NCBI GenBank assembly: GCA_050486105.1
Contig: JBJHCR010000032.1
Coordinates: forward strand, 1 to 32,317
DNA length: 32,317 nt
From: JAEXNA01 sp050486105
GTDB lineage: Bacteria > Vulcanimicrobiota > Xenobia > Xenobiales > JADMJV01
Direction of reading: 5' to 3'
Numbering within the stretch: position 1 is the first letter of the stretch; each line of letters starts with the position of its first letter. Below are positions 15,871 through 23,684 of this stretch, one piece after another. Below the pieces are notes generated by a model, which saw nothing but the letters and a program-made list of their open reading frames with translations, was not told the DNA's origin and ran no database searches. The translations under genes and the position numbers were made by a program.

Positions 15871-16842
15871 CTACTTCTGGCGCTCCATGAGGCCGTCGAG
15901 AAGATCTGCGAGATCCTGAGCTGTCTTACCTGCGGGCAAATGGCTCAGGGCCTGACGGGCGAGGTCAGTGTATTCCTCTGCCTTTGCCGACGCAAGAGTT
16001 CTGCCCCTGTGGCGATCCATCCAGGAGAGTAGCTCTGGAAAGTGCTCTCCGGGATAGTATCCGTTCCCAACCAAACACTTCACTCTTTGTCGTTCTTCTT
16101 CTCCTGACCTCCGATAGCTCACCAGGAAAGGAAGGGTGAACTTTTTCTCTTGGAGATCAGAGCCCACAGGTTTTCCCAAAGTTTCGGGATCTCCCCAGAT
16201 ATCAAGTATATCGTCGATGATTTGGAAAGCAAGCCCGATATATCGCCCAAAATCTCGGGCGGCCCGGACCTCTGGTTCAGGAGCGTGGCAGCAAAGGGCG
16301 GCAAGTTCGCATCCGGCGGCCATCAAGGCAGCGGTTTTCCCATCCACTACTTGAAGATACAACTCCTCGCTGGCTTCCACATCACCCTGTAGCTCGGCCT
16401 CGAGAATCTGTCCGGAAGTCATGTCCGCTACCGCTTGTGAAATCACTCTCAGAAGGTCGACTCGGCCCAGCTCGGAGATCCCCAGCAAGGCCTGGCAGAG
16501 CAAGAAATCACCGAGGAGTACACTGAAGTGGTTGCCATGGCTTGCGTTCAGGGTTGGCTGACCTCGCCGAGTGCCGGTGTTGTCGATGACATCGTCGTGC
16601 AGCAAGGAGGCTCCATGGATCATCTCAACCGCAGCCGCCACCATAATAACCTCATCGGTGATCTCTCCGAAGAGTTTGGCTGTCATCAGAACCATGGCGG
16701 GGCGCAGACGCTTGCCCCCGTTGGCGAACACCCGAGCCGCATCATTGCTCAGCCAACCACTTCTTTGAGAGAGAATGGAAGCTACGGTGGACTCCACTCT
16801 TTCGAGTTCGTGATTCAACTCTGCAAGAGGACTTATAACCAA
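15871..16842 (-). CDS. long-chain polyprenyl diphosphate synthase (quinone side chain)
   Basis: 323 residues of the all-alpha trans-prenyltransferase family. GGKRLRP is at 42-48, the first aspartate-rich motif DDVID at 83-87, GDFLL at 111-115, and the second motif DDILD at 210-214. It condenses isopentenyl diphosphate units on an allylic starter in the cytoplasm. Small residues in place of bulky ones before the first motif, and the location directly before nuoA, fit an octaprenyl or solanesyl-type chain for the respiratory quinone rather than FPP/GGPP synthesis, but chain length cannot be read with certainty. It starts with TTG at 16842, preceded by AGGTGG, 10 nt after the hemL stop. Confidence 0.9.
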   Translation of the reverse strand: MVISPLAELNHELERVESTVASILSQRSGWLSNDAARVFANGGKRLRPAMVLMTAKLFGEITDEVIMVAAAVEMIHGASLLHDDVIDNTGTRRGQPTLNASHGNHFSVLLGDFLLCQALLGISELGRVDLLRVISQAVADMTSGQILEAELQGDVEASEELYLQVVDGKTAALMAAGCELAALCCHAPEPEVRAARDFGRYIGLAFQIIDDILDIWGDPETLGKPVGSDLQEKKFTLPFLVSYRRSGEEERQRVKCLVGNGYYPGEHFPELLSWMDRHRGRTLASAKAEEYTDLARQALSHLPAGKTAQDLADLLDGLMERQK

Positions 16843-16852
16843 GCTTCCACCT

Positions 16853-18157
16853 CTAACTCATCCCAATCCGACTGAAAACCTTATCGGCCGCCGCGATGGT
16901 TGCTTCGATCTCTTCAACTCCGTGAAGAGCACCGACAAAAGCTGCTTCGAACTGAGAGGGAGCCAAGTAGATTCCCTCTTCGAGCATGCCCCTAAAAAAC
17001 GTTCCATAAAGGTCGACGTCGCTCTTCTTAGCCGTCTCGTAATCGATCACCGGACCCTCTTGAAAGAACGTGGTTTGCATAGAACCAACCCTCTGACCGC
17101 AGGTCTTGACTCCGTGCTTCTCGGCAGCATTGCTGAGACCGACTTGCAATTGAGCGCTGCGATCCTCGAGGCGCTGATAGAGATCGGGCCGACTTCTTAT
17201 CGCTTGCAAAGTGGCACTCCCGGCAGCTGCTGCCACCGGATTCCCTGAGAGGGTGCCGGCTTGATACACCGGTCCCAGAGGGGCGATGCAATCCATGATG
17301 TCTTTCCTACCGCCATAAGCGGCCAAGGGCAGACCGCCACCCACAATCTTGCCCAAACACGTCAGGTCGGGCCGAATCTGAAGAAGCTCTTGGACTCCAC
17401 CGTAGGCAACTCGAAAACCGGTCATCACCTCATCGAAGATCAGCACGCTCTGGTACTTGGTGGCCAACGCTCTCATAGACTCCAAATACCCCGGCTGAGG
17501 TGGCACAACACCCATGTTTCCGGCGACGGGCTCGACAATTATTCCGGCAATTTGAGAACCGAGTTCGAGAAACACTTCTTCGAGAGCCTTAATGTTGTTG
17601 TACGGAAGGGTCACTGTGTCTTGGGTGACAGCTGCCGGAACCCCGGCAGAGTCCGGCACTCCAAGAGTCATCGCTCCGGAGCCGGCCTTGGCCAGGAGGC
17701 AATCGGAATGACCGTGATAGCAGCCTTCGAACTTGACGATCTTGTCGCGACCGGTGAATCCCCGGGCTAGGCGAACCGCGCTCATGGTAGCCTCAGTGCC
17801 AGAGTTTACAAGACGGACCTTCTCGATGGAAGGGACCGCTTCCACGATGAGTTCGGCAAGGTCGACTTCCTGGGGACAGGTGGCCCCAAAAGACAATCCA
17901 TCCTTGATGACCTTGGCCACCTTGTCCAGGACCTCGGCGTGGGCGTGACCTAGCAGCATCGGCCCCCAAGACCCCACGTAATCGAGGTATGAGTTTCCGT
18001 CCACGTCGATCAGGCGACATCCTTGGGCGGCCTTGATGACCACCGGTTCTCCACCAACCGCTCGAAAAGCCCGCACGGGACTATTCACTCCCCCAGGAAG
18101 CACTCTCTCTGCCCGGATAACGTGATCTCGGGATCTCGTCCTGGTGCTATTCATCAT
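16853..18157 (-). CDS. hemL: glutamate-1-semialdehyde 2,1-aminomutase
   Basis: 434 residues, a class III PLP aminotransferase fold. Diagnostic stretches are PGGVNSPVRAF at 21-31, GSWGPMLLGHAH at 62-73, NSGTEATMSAVRLAR at 118-132, FDEVMTGFR at 241-249, and the PLP lysine K270 in LGKIVGGGLP, followed by AGTLSGNP. It converts glutamate-1-semialdehyde to 5-aminolevulinate, the C5 entry to heme. Two ATGs are adjacent (18157 and 18154); the AGGAG at 18161-18165 is better spaced for the second. hemA is not in the window. It leads the minus-strand respiratory run, linking heme to complex I and quinone supply. Confidence 0.95.
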   Translation of the reverse strand: MMNSTRTRSRDHVIRAERVLPGGVNSPVRAFRAVGGEPVVIKAAQGCRLIDVDGNSYLDYVGSWGPMLLGHAHAEVLDKVAKVIKDGLSFGATCPQEVDLAELIVEAVPSIEKVRLVNSGTEATMSAVRLARGFTGRDKIVKFEGCYHGHSDCLLAKAGSGAMTLGVPDSAGVPAAVTQDTVTLPYNNIKALEEVFLELGSQIAGIIVEPVAGNMGVVPPQPGYLESMRALATKYQSVLIFDEVMTGFRVAYGGVQELLQIRPDLTCLGKIVGGGLPLAAYGGRKDIMDCIAPLGPVYQAGTLSGNPVAAAAGSATLQAIRSRPDLYQRLEDRSAQLQVGLSNAAEKHGVKTCGQRVGSMQTTFFQEGPVIDYETAKKSDVDLYGTFFRGMLEEGIYLAPSQFEAAFVGALHGVEEIEATIAAADKVFSRIGMS

Positions 18158-18168
18158 TCTCTCCTAGC

Positions 18169-18186
18169 TTGTGAATTTTATCACAA
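18169..18186. promoter_or_regulatory. CRP/FNR-family operator-like palindrome at hemL
   Basis: TTGTGA-ATTTTA-TCACAA, a perfect 6-bp inverted repeat with a 6-nt spacer, whose core TGTGA-N6-TCACA equals the CRP consensus. It ends 11 nt upstream of the hemL ATG. On the minus strand its spacer reads TAAAAT, a possible -10 box, so binding there would be expected to repress. No convincing -35 box lies at the right distance. Confidence 0.5.
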
Positions 18187-18251
18187 TCTTGTTGAAACCT
18201 CCAGGTCCATGTGTCCGAGACTCATCGATTAAGGACGCGTCTTGGAAGGCT

Positions 18252-18291
18252 TTGGCCATCATCGAGACCCTACCTCCATGATGGTCGCCAA
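18252..18291. repeat. inverted repeat in the hemL-comEC intergenic region
   Basis: TTGG-CCATCAT, a 15-nt loop, ATGATGG, a 3-nt bulge and CCAA. It is imperfect but long enough to form a hairpin. It lies between the divergent hemL and ComEC-like genes; its role is unknown. Confidence 0.25.
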
Positions 18292-18398
18292 GGCACTTGG
18301 TGCTTCTGCGCATCATCTGGGAAAATTGTCTTTGAAGTCAACAATTATTTCACATGTTGTTCCGGGGCTGCCGACATTCCATCCTCGAAAACGTTGAG

Positions 18399-20255
18399 AT
18401 GCCTCACCGATCCGTCTATACTTTCTGCTTTGTCCTCGGCTTGATGGTCGGGTTTACGGACTCGACAACTTTGCCCTACGCCTTCTTGTTCGGCATTCTA
18501 GCTGTTCTTTGGAATCCTGGACTGCGACGCTGGCATTCGCTCTCGTTGATGATTCTGTGCCTCGCGATCGGGGCCACCAGGGCGGCCTTAGACCAACCTC
18601 AGGGACCCCGACCCCTCATCCGCACGCCTCAAAGGATCTGCTTGAAAGGAGTGGTCCTCGAATCACCTCGAGTTCGAGAGGAAAAACGGACCTTTATCCT
18701 TCAAGTGCTGGAATCTGACAAGATCAAATTTCCGGATGGCGACAAAATCCTGGTGGAGTGGAGCGGGTGTAGCGACAACCTGGAACCCGGCGAGCGATGG
18801 GAATTTGTCGGGACTCTAGTCCCACCTCTTGCGCCCGAGTATCCAGAAGCCTTTTCCCAAAAGCGATGGCTGGAGTCGAAAGGGGTTCGTTATCGACTGC
18901 TGGTCAACCGTTACAGCCCGACCTGCTACCTCGGCCCAGCCTCCGACCTAGTCCCTCGAAGCCTAGCCTTCCGAGTGCGCTCGAAGGTGCTGCAGAGACT
19001 GCAGGAACTCCCCACGGAAGCCAGTCGCTCTCTGGCCTCAGCCTTGCTTTTTGGGGACTCCCGCTCCCTTTCGTCGGAGGTTCTAGAAGTGCTACGACGC
19101 ACCGGAACCTCCCATTTGGTCGCCGCCAGCGGTCTTCATATGGGTCTGCTCGTCGGCCTATTGTGGTGGCTCGGGGCCAAAGCCGGAGTCGCTCCCTGGA
19201 GAATCTGGCCCCTCGCTTTGGTACTAGCGCTCAGCTTCGCGCTCTTGGCAGGCTTGAGTCCCTCCATCACTCGAGCCGCAACATCACTTTCGGTGTTAGT
19301 CCTGGCCTCTGTACTCGGAAGAACCTCTGAACCGTGGAACATTTTCTGCCTGACCCTTTGGGCTCTCCTTCTGTGGGAGCCCCGGCTCCTCTTAGAGGTC
19401 GGGTTTCAGCTCTCAGCCACCGCCGTTCTGGGAATCCTGGGAGCAAACCTGGGTCAAACCTCATCAGGCCCTGTGAAGAAAAGCCTCTTGCTAACCACTT
19501 CAATCTCCCTAACGACCTTACCGATCGTTTGGACCTGTTTCGGAGAACTTTCCAAGACTTCACTGCTGGCCAATCTCATAGGCATTCCATCCATCCAAGT
19601 CCTCCTTCCGCTCACCATCTCCTACGCGGCTTTTCCCATTTGGCCCCTAGACCTGGCCGTAGACTTCCTGGTAAATGGCCTTCTGCTGGCACTCACAACC
19701 CTATCCCGATCGGCAGACCCCCTAATCCTGGCAAAACCGTCCATTCTCTGCCTACTCCTAACCTCGCTCGCAGGCATGCTTTGGGTGCAGGAGACTCTCG
19801 CTCGTTTCAAGGTCCTGGCTTTGGCCTTGGCCATAGGGGCTTTGGTCTTGAGCCAAGCTCAAGGCCTGAAAAACAACGTTCGTCCCGGAGAGGTTCTCAT
19901 TCGTCGTTCAGCTGGTCAGCCACCCATGCTTTGGGCCTCGGAGTTCCAAAGTGAGCGAGTTTGGGTCCAGCAAGAGTGGCAAAGATACCGCGCTCAAAGA
20001 TGGGTGCGAGACGCCGGCTGCCTCGTTTTGCCTGGGATCGAGGTTCTCGGTGAAAATCAACTCCCCAACTTGACTGTGGGAGACCTGTCTTGGACCGACC
20101 TGGAACCCTATCTTCCCAAAAAGACCTATCTTGAGGTGCGATCTGATGGAAGGAACTACTCGGTTCTCATCTGGAAGGAACAGCACGATGAGAATTCACC
20201 TGGCACAGAGACCCATCCATTGGGAAGACAGAACAAGAAACTTCTTAGACCTTGA
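18399..20255 (+). CDS. ComEC/Rec2-family membrane protein without the nuclease domain
   Basis: About 618 residues from the chosen ATG at 18399; an ATG at 18354 adds 15 residues but a hydrophobic helix begins right after the later one. A DUF4131/OB-like region (about 75-190) is followed by the competence channel domain, with RTGTSHLVAASGLHMGLLVGLL near 249-270 and AGLSPSITRAATS near 299-311, then GFQLSATAVLGILG (numbering from 18354). Many membrane helices extend to about residue 500. In full-length ComEC a metallo-beta-lactamase domain follows; here the last 130 residues show no HxHxDH-type motif and the protein ends. It could still carry single-stranded DNA inward, or be a ComEC relative with another cargo. 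Its 3' end overlaps the nitrilase gene by 68 nt. Confidence 0.83.
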   Translation: MPHRSVYTFCFVLGLMVGFTDSTTLPYAFLFGILAVLWNPGLRRWHSLSLMILCLAIGATRAALDQPQGPRPLIRTPQRICLKGVVLESPRVREEKRTFILQVLESDKIKFPDGDKILVEWSGCSDNLEPGERWEFVGTLVPPLAPEYPEAFSQKRWLESKGVRYRLLVNRYSPTCYLGPASDLVPRSLAFRVRSKVLQRLQELPTEASRSLASALLFGDSRSLSSEVLEVLRRTGTSHLVAASGLHMGLLVGLLWWLGAKAGVAPWRIWPLALVLALSFALLAGLSPSITRAATSLSVLVLASVLGRTSEPWNIFCLTLWALLLWEPRLLLEVGFQLSATAVLGILGANLGQTSSGPVKKSLLLTTSISLTTLPIVWTCFGELSKTSLLANLIGIPSIQVLLPLTISYAAFPIWPLDLAVDFLVNGLLLALTTLSRSADPLILAKPSILCLLLTSLAGMLWVQETLARFKVLALALAIGALVLSQAQGLKNNVRPGEVLIRRSAGQPPMLWASEFQSERVWVQQEWQRYRAQRWVRDAGCLVLPGIEVLGENQLPNLTVGDLSWTDLEPYLPKKTYLEVRSDGRNYSVLIWKEQHDENSPGTETHPLGRQNKKLLRP

Positions 20256-20985
20256 AGGTCAAGTCCGGAATTCTAGACCGGAACCGGGCTCTCTGCTGGT
20301 TCTGGCTGAAATGTTCGCCACCGGGTTTTCTCTCAATACCGAGACCGTTGGAGAACCTCCAAACGGACCCACCTCGGAGTTCCTGAGCCGCTTGGCCGTC
20401 GAGTATCAGGTCGCCGTGGTTGGAAGCTTCCCCTGTCTAGACCAGCCTGACAGCAAAGCCGTCAACCGATTGCTTGCCGTTGGGCCGGATGGGACCAGCC
20501 TTGCCACCTATGACAAGATTCACCCGTTCTCATATGGCAAGGAGAGTGAATCCTATCGCGCCGGACGCTCTTTGCCGATCTTTGACTACGGTGGTTGGCG
20601 CATCTGCCCGACCATCTGTTATGACCTTCGGTTCCCGGAACTCTACCGCAGGGCTACACTGGAAGCCGGAGTGGAGCTGTTTCTGGTGATCGCGAATTGG
20701 CCGACCGCTCGCAGGGAGCATTGGAAGGCTCTGCTGCGAGCCCGCGCCATTGAAAACCTTTGCTGCGTGGCTGCAGTCAATCGAATTGGGCAAGATCCCA
20801 ACGTGTCCTACTCGGGCGACAGTCAACTCATCGACGAGAGGGGCGAGATCGTGCTTGACTGCCAAGACCGACACGGTCTCGAAGGGGGTATGCTGGACCT
20901 GGACAAGGTTCGAATTTGGCGCGAGCGCTTCCCTGCCCTTAAGGATGCTACCGAAGACTTCGAGTTGGTTCAGACCGGAGTCTAA
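20188..20985 (+). CDS. carbon-nitrogen hydrolase, omega-amidase (YafV/NIT2) like
   Basis: 265 residues from the ATG at 20188, chosen because AAGGAA precedes it and the family N-terminus (MRIHLAQRPIHWED) starts there; the frame is open further upstream inside the ComEC-like gene. The nitrilase triad is visible: E41 in LAEMFATGF, K110 in YDKIHPF, C144 in TICYDLRFPELYR. Those motifs match omega-amidases, which hydrolyse 2-oxoglutaramate or 2-oxosuccinamate formed by glutamine transaminases. It is cytosolic. It overlaps the ComEC-like gene, so is translated from the same message. Another amide substrate is possible. Confidence 0.88.
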   Translation: MRIHLAQRPIHWEDRTRNFLDLEGQVRNSRPEPGSLLVLAEMFATGFSLNTETVGEPPNGPTSEFLSRLAVEYQVAVVGSFPCLDQPDSKAVNRLLAVGPDGTSLATYDKIHPFSYGKESESYRAGRSLPIFDYGGWRICPTICYDLRFPELYRRATLEAGVELFLVIANWPTARREHWKALLRARAIENLCCVAAVNRIGQDPNVSYSGDSQLIDERGEIVLDCQDRHGLEGGMLDLDKVRIWRERFPALKDATEDFELVQTGV

Positions 20986-21000
20986 AGCGCGGAACGAAGT

Positions 21001-22473
21001 CTACGCCGCCACGGTGATCGCCACTTCAAAGAGCCGACTCCAGGGCAGATGAACTTCGAAACTCGGAGAGGGGTCATTGGGAAACAGCCGCGACCAGAGC
21101 TCTTCAGCCATGCCGCGAAACTCTCGCTGCAGCAGGCGCTCGGCGAGTTTTAGCTCCTCTCCCACAAGCTGCAGACCCGCCCCCAACTCCTTCTTCAACC
21201 GATAACGGAATCGACTCTGATATAGAGCGTCATCGGTCAATCGCTCCCAGAGAAAAAGCCTTCGAGCAGCGTCTTGCTCGGGGCTGGGAGAATCAGGGTA
21301 GAGCGCTAGGGTGGACAGAGCTGTTCCGAGGGTGTTGCCCGCGGTATTCCAGGCGGAATAGCCCGTGAGTCGCGAGGCTAACCGCCGCTCCAACAGCCTT
21401 TCTACCAAGGTGAGGTCCCCTCCGTTGGCATAGGCCAGGTCGGCCACCACACAGGATTCTCCGCGCTCGAGTGCAGCCTCCAAGAGGTCGAGAAAGTCCT
21501 CCAGGGCCTGAACTTCCTGTTCCCTACGTCCCCTTTGATGAACCGCTTCCTGCTGAGCCCCCAAGAGGCCGTAGAGAAAGAGTTTCCTCCGCGATCGCCC
21601 CTGTTTGAGCCGAGCGGCCTGAAGCTGAGAGGCCAAAAGGGCCCCTAACGGACGGTCCTCGTAACGGGTTTGTATCAAAGGCAGGTGGCTGTGGCTCCAG
21701 ATGGGTTCAATTCCGGTCTCCGGACAAAGCAATCTGGTCAGCAAGATGCCTGCGCTCTCATCGGTTCCGGGGTAGAAATCGACGCTGACGCCCCGCTGTT
21801 TCGCCAAGTTCTCGAGGGCCTCTTTTTCCAGAAGGTTCCACCCTTCGGTCTGGCTGTCATCGAGGGCCACCAAAAGGGCCTCGAAAGCACTGCCGTGACT
21901 GAGCACAGTTCGATCGAACTCGTGATTTCGACGGCGAACTTCGAGATAGCGGTGGAGAAAATCTGGGGCAATCCCTTTCTGAACCTGCTCGATGGCTTTC
22001 TCGAGCTGCTCTCTCTGAGCGTGGGTCCGCGCTTTCTCCAACAGAAAGCCCAACTGGGACAAAGCCACAATCTGATCGGCTTGCTCGGACTCTTCGACGG
22101 TCAATTGAGTCGGAGTTGTCCTGAGAAGCGTCTTGAAAACGTAGGCCGGTCCGGTGCGCCTGGACTGGACTTCCTGGTAGCGATGAAAATTGGCCACGGC
22201 GCTGTCCAAGGTGCTGTCCGCGTGGCGAGAGGCGATGAGCCCTCCCCAGCACAGCATGTCAAGAGCAACCACCGACGGGGTGTCCTGAGGTTGCTCTTCC
22301 AGCCAATTCAGAATTCCACCGGGGTTTCCCGGTCGTTGGAAATGGCCCAGAAGCTCCCTGGGAGGAATGGAGAGCTGGCAGCCGGCCAGGTCGGCCAGAC
22401 GACTCACCAAATCTAGACAACACGGTCTGTCGTCGAGCGGCACAAAAATGGCCTTATGGTTCAGCGGCTCCAT
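21001..22473 (-). CDS. DUF4127 family protein
   Basis: 490 residues. The N-terminus FVPLDDRPCCLDLVSRLADLAG, the IPPRELLG stretch and VVALDMLCWGGLIASRHADS near 68-87 are the hallmarks of DUF4127, a family with no established activity. Later acidic and hydrophobic patches (DFYPGTDESAGILLTRLL, VVADLAYANGGDL, TGYSAWNTAGNTLGTALS) are also typical and look like an enzyme active-site cleft with Asp, Asn and Thr. There is no signal peptide. It is the last gene of the minus-strand cluster with the double cyclase, 90 nt downstream of a secreted propeller-like protein. Confidence 0.85.
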   Translation of the reverse strand: MEPLNHKAIFVPLDDRPCCLDLVSRLADLAGCQLSIPPRELLGHFQRPGNPGGILNWLEEQPQDTPSVVALDMLCWGGLIASRHADSTLDSAVANFHRYQEVQSRRTGPAYVFKTLLRTTPTQLTVEESEQADQIVALSQLGFLLEKARTHAQREQLEKAIEQVQKGIAPDFLHRYLEVRRRNHEFDRTVLSHGSAFEALLVALDDSQTEGWNLLEKEALENLAKQRGVSVDFYPGTDESAGILLTRLLCPETGIEPIWSHSHLPLIQTRYEDRPLGALLASQLQAARLKQGRSRRKLFLYGLLGAQQEAVHQRGRREQEVQALEDFLDLLEAALERGESCVVADLAYANGGDLTLVERLLERRLASRLTGYSAWNTAGNTLGTALSTLALYPDSPSPEQDAARRLFLWERLTDDALYQSRFRYRLKKELGAGLQLVGEELKLAERLLQREFRGMAEELWSRLFPNDPSPSFEVHLPWSRLFEVAITVAA

Positions 22474-22563
22474 CCCATAGAATCCGCCGTAACTCCTGCC
22501 GTTCCTGCTATCCCTGGCTCTGCCTCCGAGGCAATGCCCTGGGCTAGCTTTGGCCGATATCCT

Positions 22564-23649
22564 TCAGCGACGAACTGGGAGAAGCCCGCTGTTGCTAGGC
22601 TTCCACAGCAAGAAGCGCGGACGATAGATGTTTGCGTCCTCTACCACCCTCTCGAGATTCGTGGTGTTCACATTATAAGAAACGAGGAGGGCGTCGGAGG
22701 GCGAAGCTTCCGGATGAGCTTTGGCATTGTAGGCGAAAACTTCTCCTTCGTGCTCGGGAGCCATAGCGATCGTCTCCGGTTCACCCCAAGGACCCGACGG
22801 TGTGGGCGCTCGACGCACTACGATACGACTGGACATGCCTCCCTCATCGTTGCTGAGGTACACGAACTCCCCCGAACGACCTTGGTGGACAGAGTATTCT
22901 ACCGAAGCGCCGGAAAAGAGGGGCCGAGCTCGACTGATCTCGGTCACCCACTCGTCCCCATTGAAGAATCTCCAGGCCCCAGGCTGGCCAAGGAGACCTC
23001 TGGGGACTCGAGCGACGAGGGCGCTGCGCTGCCCATCCTGTTCTCGGATCCCGTAGACATAAGTCCAAGTGGGGGTCTGCAGAAGAGCAGATCCGAAGGT
23101 GACCAAAACTCCGTTCTCTGCCTCAAAGAAAGGCAATTTCGCATATTCGAGGACTCGAGGCTCAAAGGTGCCGGGAGTGAGCACAAAGCGTGCCCACCAA
23201 AGTCCACTCTGTCGAAAACCGAAGGCACCCTCACCAAACTTTTCAAACTGACCCAGCAGGATCTCGAGATCGTCTTCTTTGACTCCATCGAAGAGCCAAA
23301 ACCAACCGTTCTTATCCGGTGGAGTGAAGACCGGAGCCTTCAAAAAAGTAAAATCCTCACCCCGTTGATGGACCAAAGAGTTGTTGACAAAGCGAAACGG
23401 CTCGGCTCGCCTTCCATCCACCACTTCTCCGAAGAAGGTGTCTGAGAATCCCCACAGAGTCTGCCCAGGTCCAAGGGAGATCGAGTAGGTTCCATCGGCT
23501 CCGGTCCACCCTTGGCTCCGCTGGAATGTTTGCTCGAGGGAGCCCGCCAAGTTCTCTCCAGCTAGGCCCTGGCTGGTCGACGAAACCAAACTCAGGACAA
23601 CAACAAGAATCCAGCGGAGGGGGAAGCGAGCACAGAAAGTCCAAAGCAT
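22564..23649 (-). CDS. secreted DUF4185/DUF5005-like beta-propeller protein
   Basis: 361 residues with a signal peptide (hydrophobic core about 12-24, cleavage near 30). The mature part has the strand-turn pattern and motifs of DUF4185/DUF5005-type five-bladed propellers related to glycoside hydrolases: LWGFSDTFFGEV, FRFVNNSLVHQRG, WFWLFDGVKED, and late YNAKAHPE and LLVSYNVNTTN. Several members of this fold clan act on, or bind, polysaccharide. No catalytic pair can be fixed by eye. It is exported to the periplasm or surface. It starts about 35 nt after the cyclase stop, hence same operon. Confidence 0.7.
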   Translation of the reverse strand: MLWTFCARFPLRWILVVVLSLVSSTSQGLAGENLAGSLEQTFQRSQGWTGADGTYSISLGPGQTLWGFSDTFFGEVVDGRRAEPFRFVNNSLVHQRGEDFTFLKAPVFTPPDKNGWFWLFDGVKEDDLEILLGQFEKFGEGAFGFRQSGLWWARFVLTPGTFEPRVLEYAKLPFFEAENGVLVTFGSALLQTPTWTYVYGIREQDGQRSALVARVPRGLLGQPGAWRFFNGDEWVTEISRARPLFSGASVEYSVHQGRSGEFVYLSNDEGGMSSRIVVRRAPTPSGPWGEPETIAMAPEHEGEVFAYNAKAHPEASPSDALLVSYNVNTTNLERVVEDANIYRPRFLLWKPSNSGLLPVRR

Positions 23650-23684
23650 AGGCAGGCCTTCTCGCCCAAACCCAAGGTCTCCCG

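Noticed and set aside
22456..23445. A 329-codon plus-strand open frame opposite the propeller gene
   Set aside because: It lies antisense to a gene with a clear signal peptide and fold motifs; its product is low-complexity and Ser/Arg/Pro-rich with no known motif, typical of a shadow frame in GC-rich DNA.
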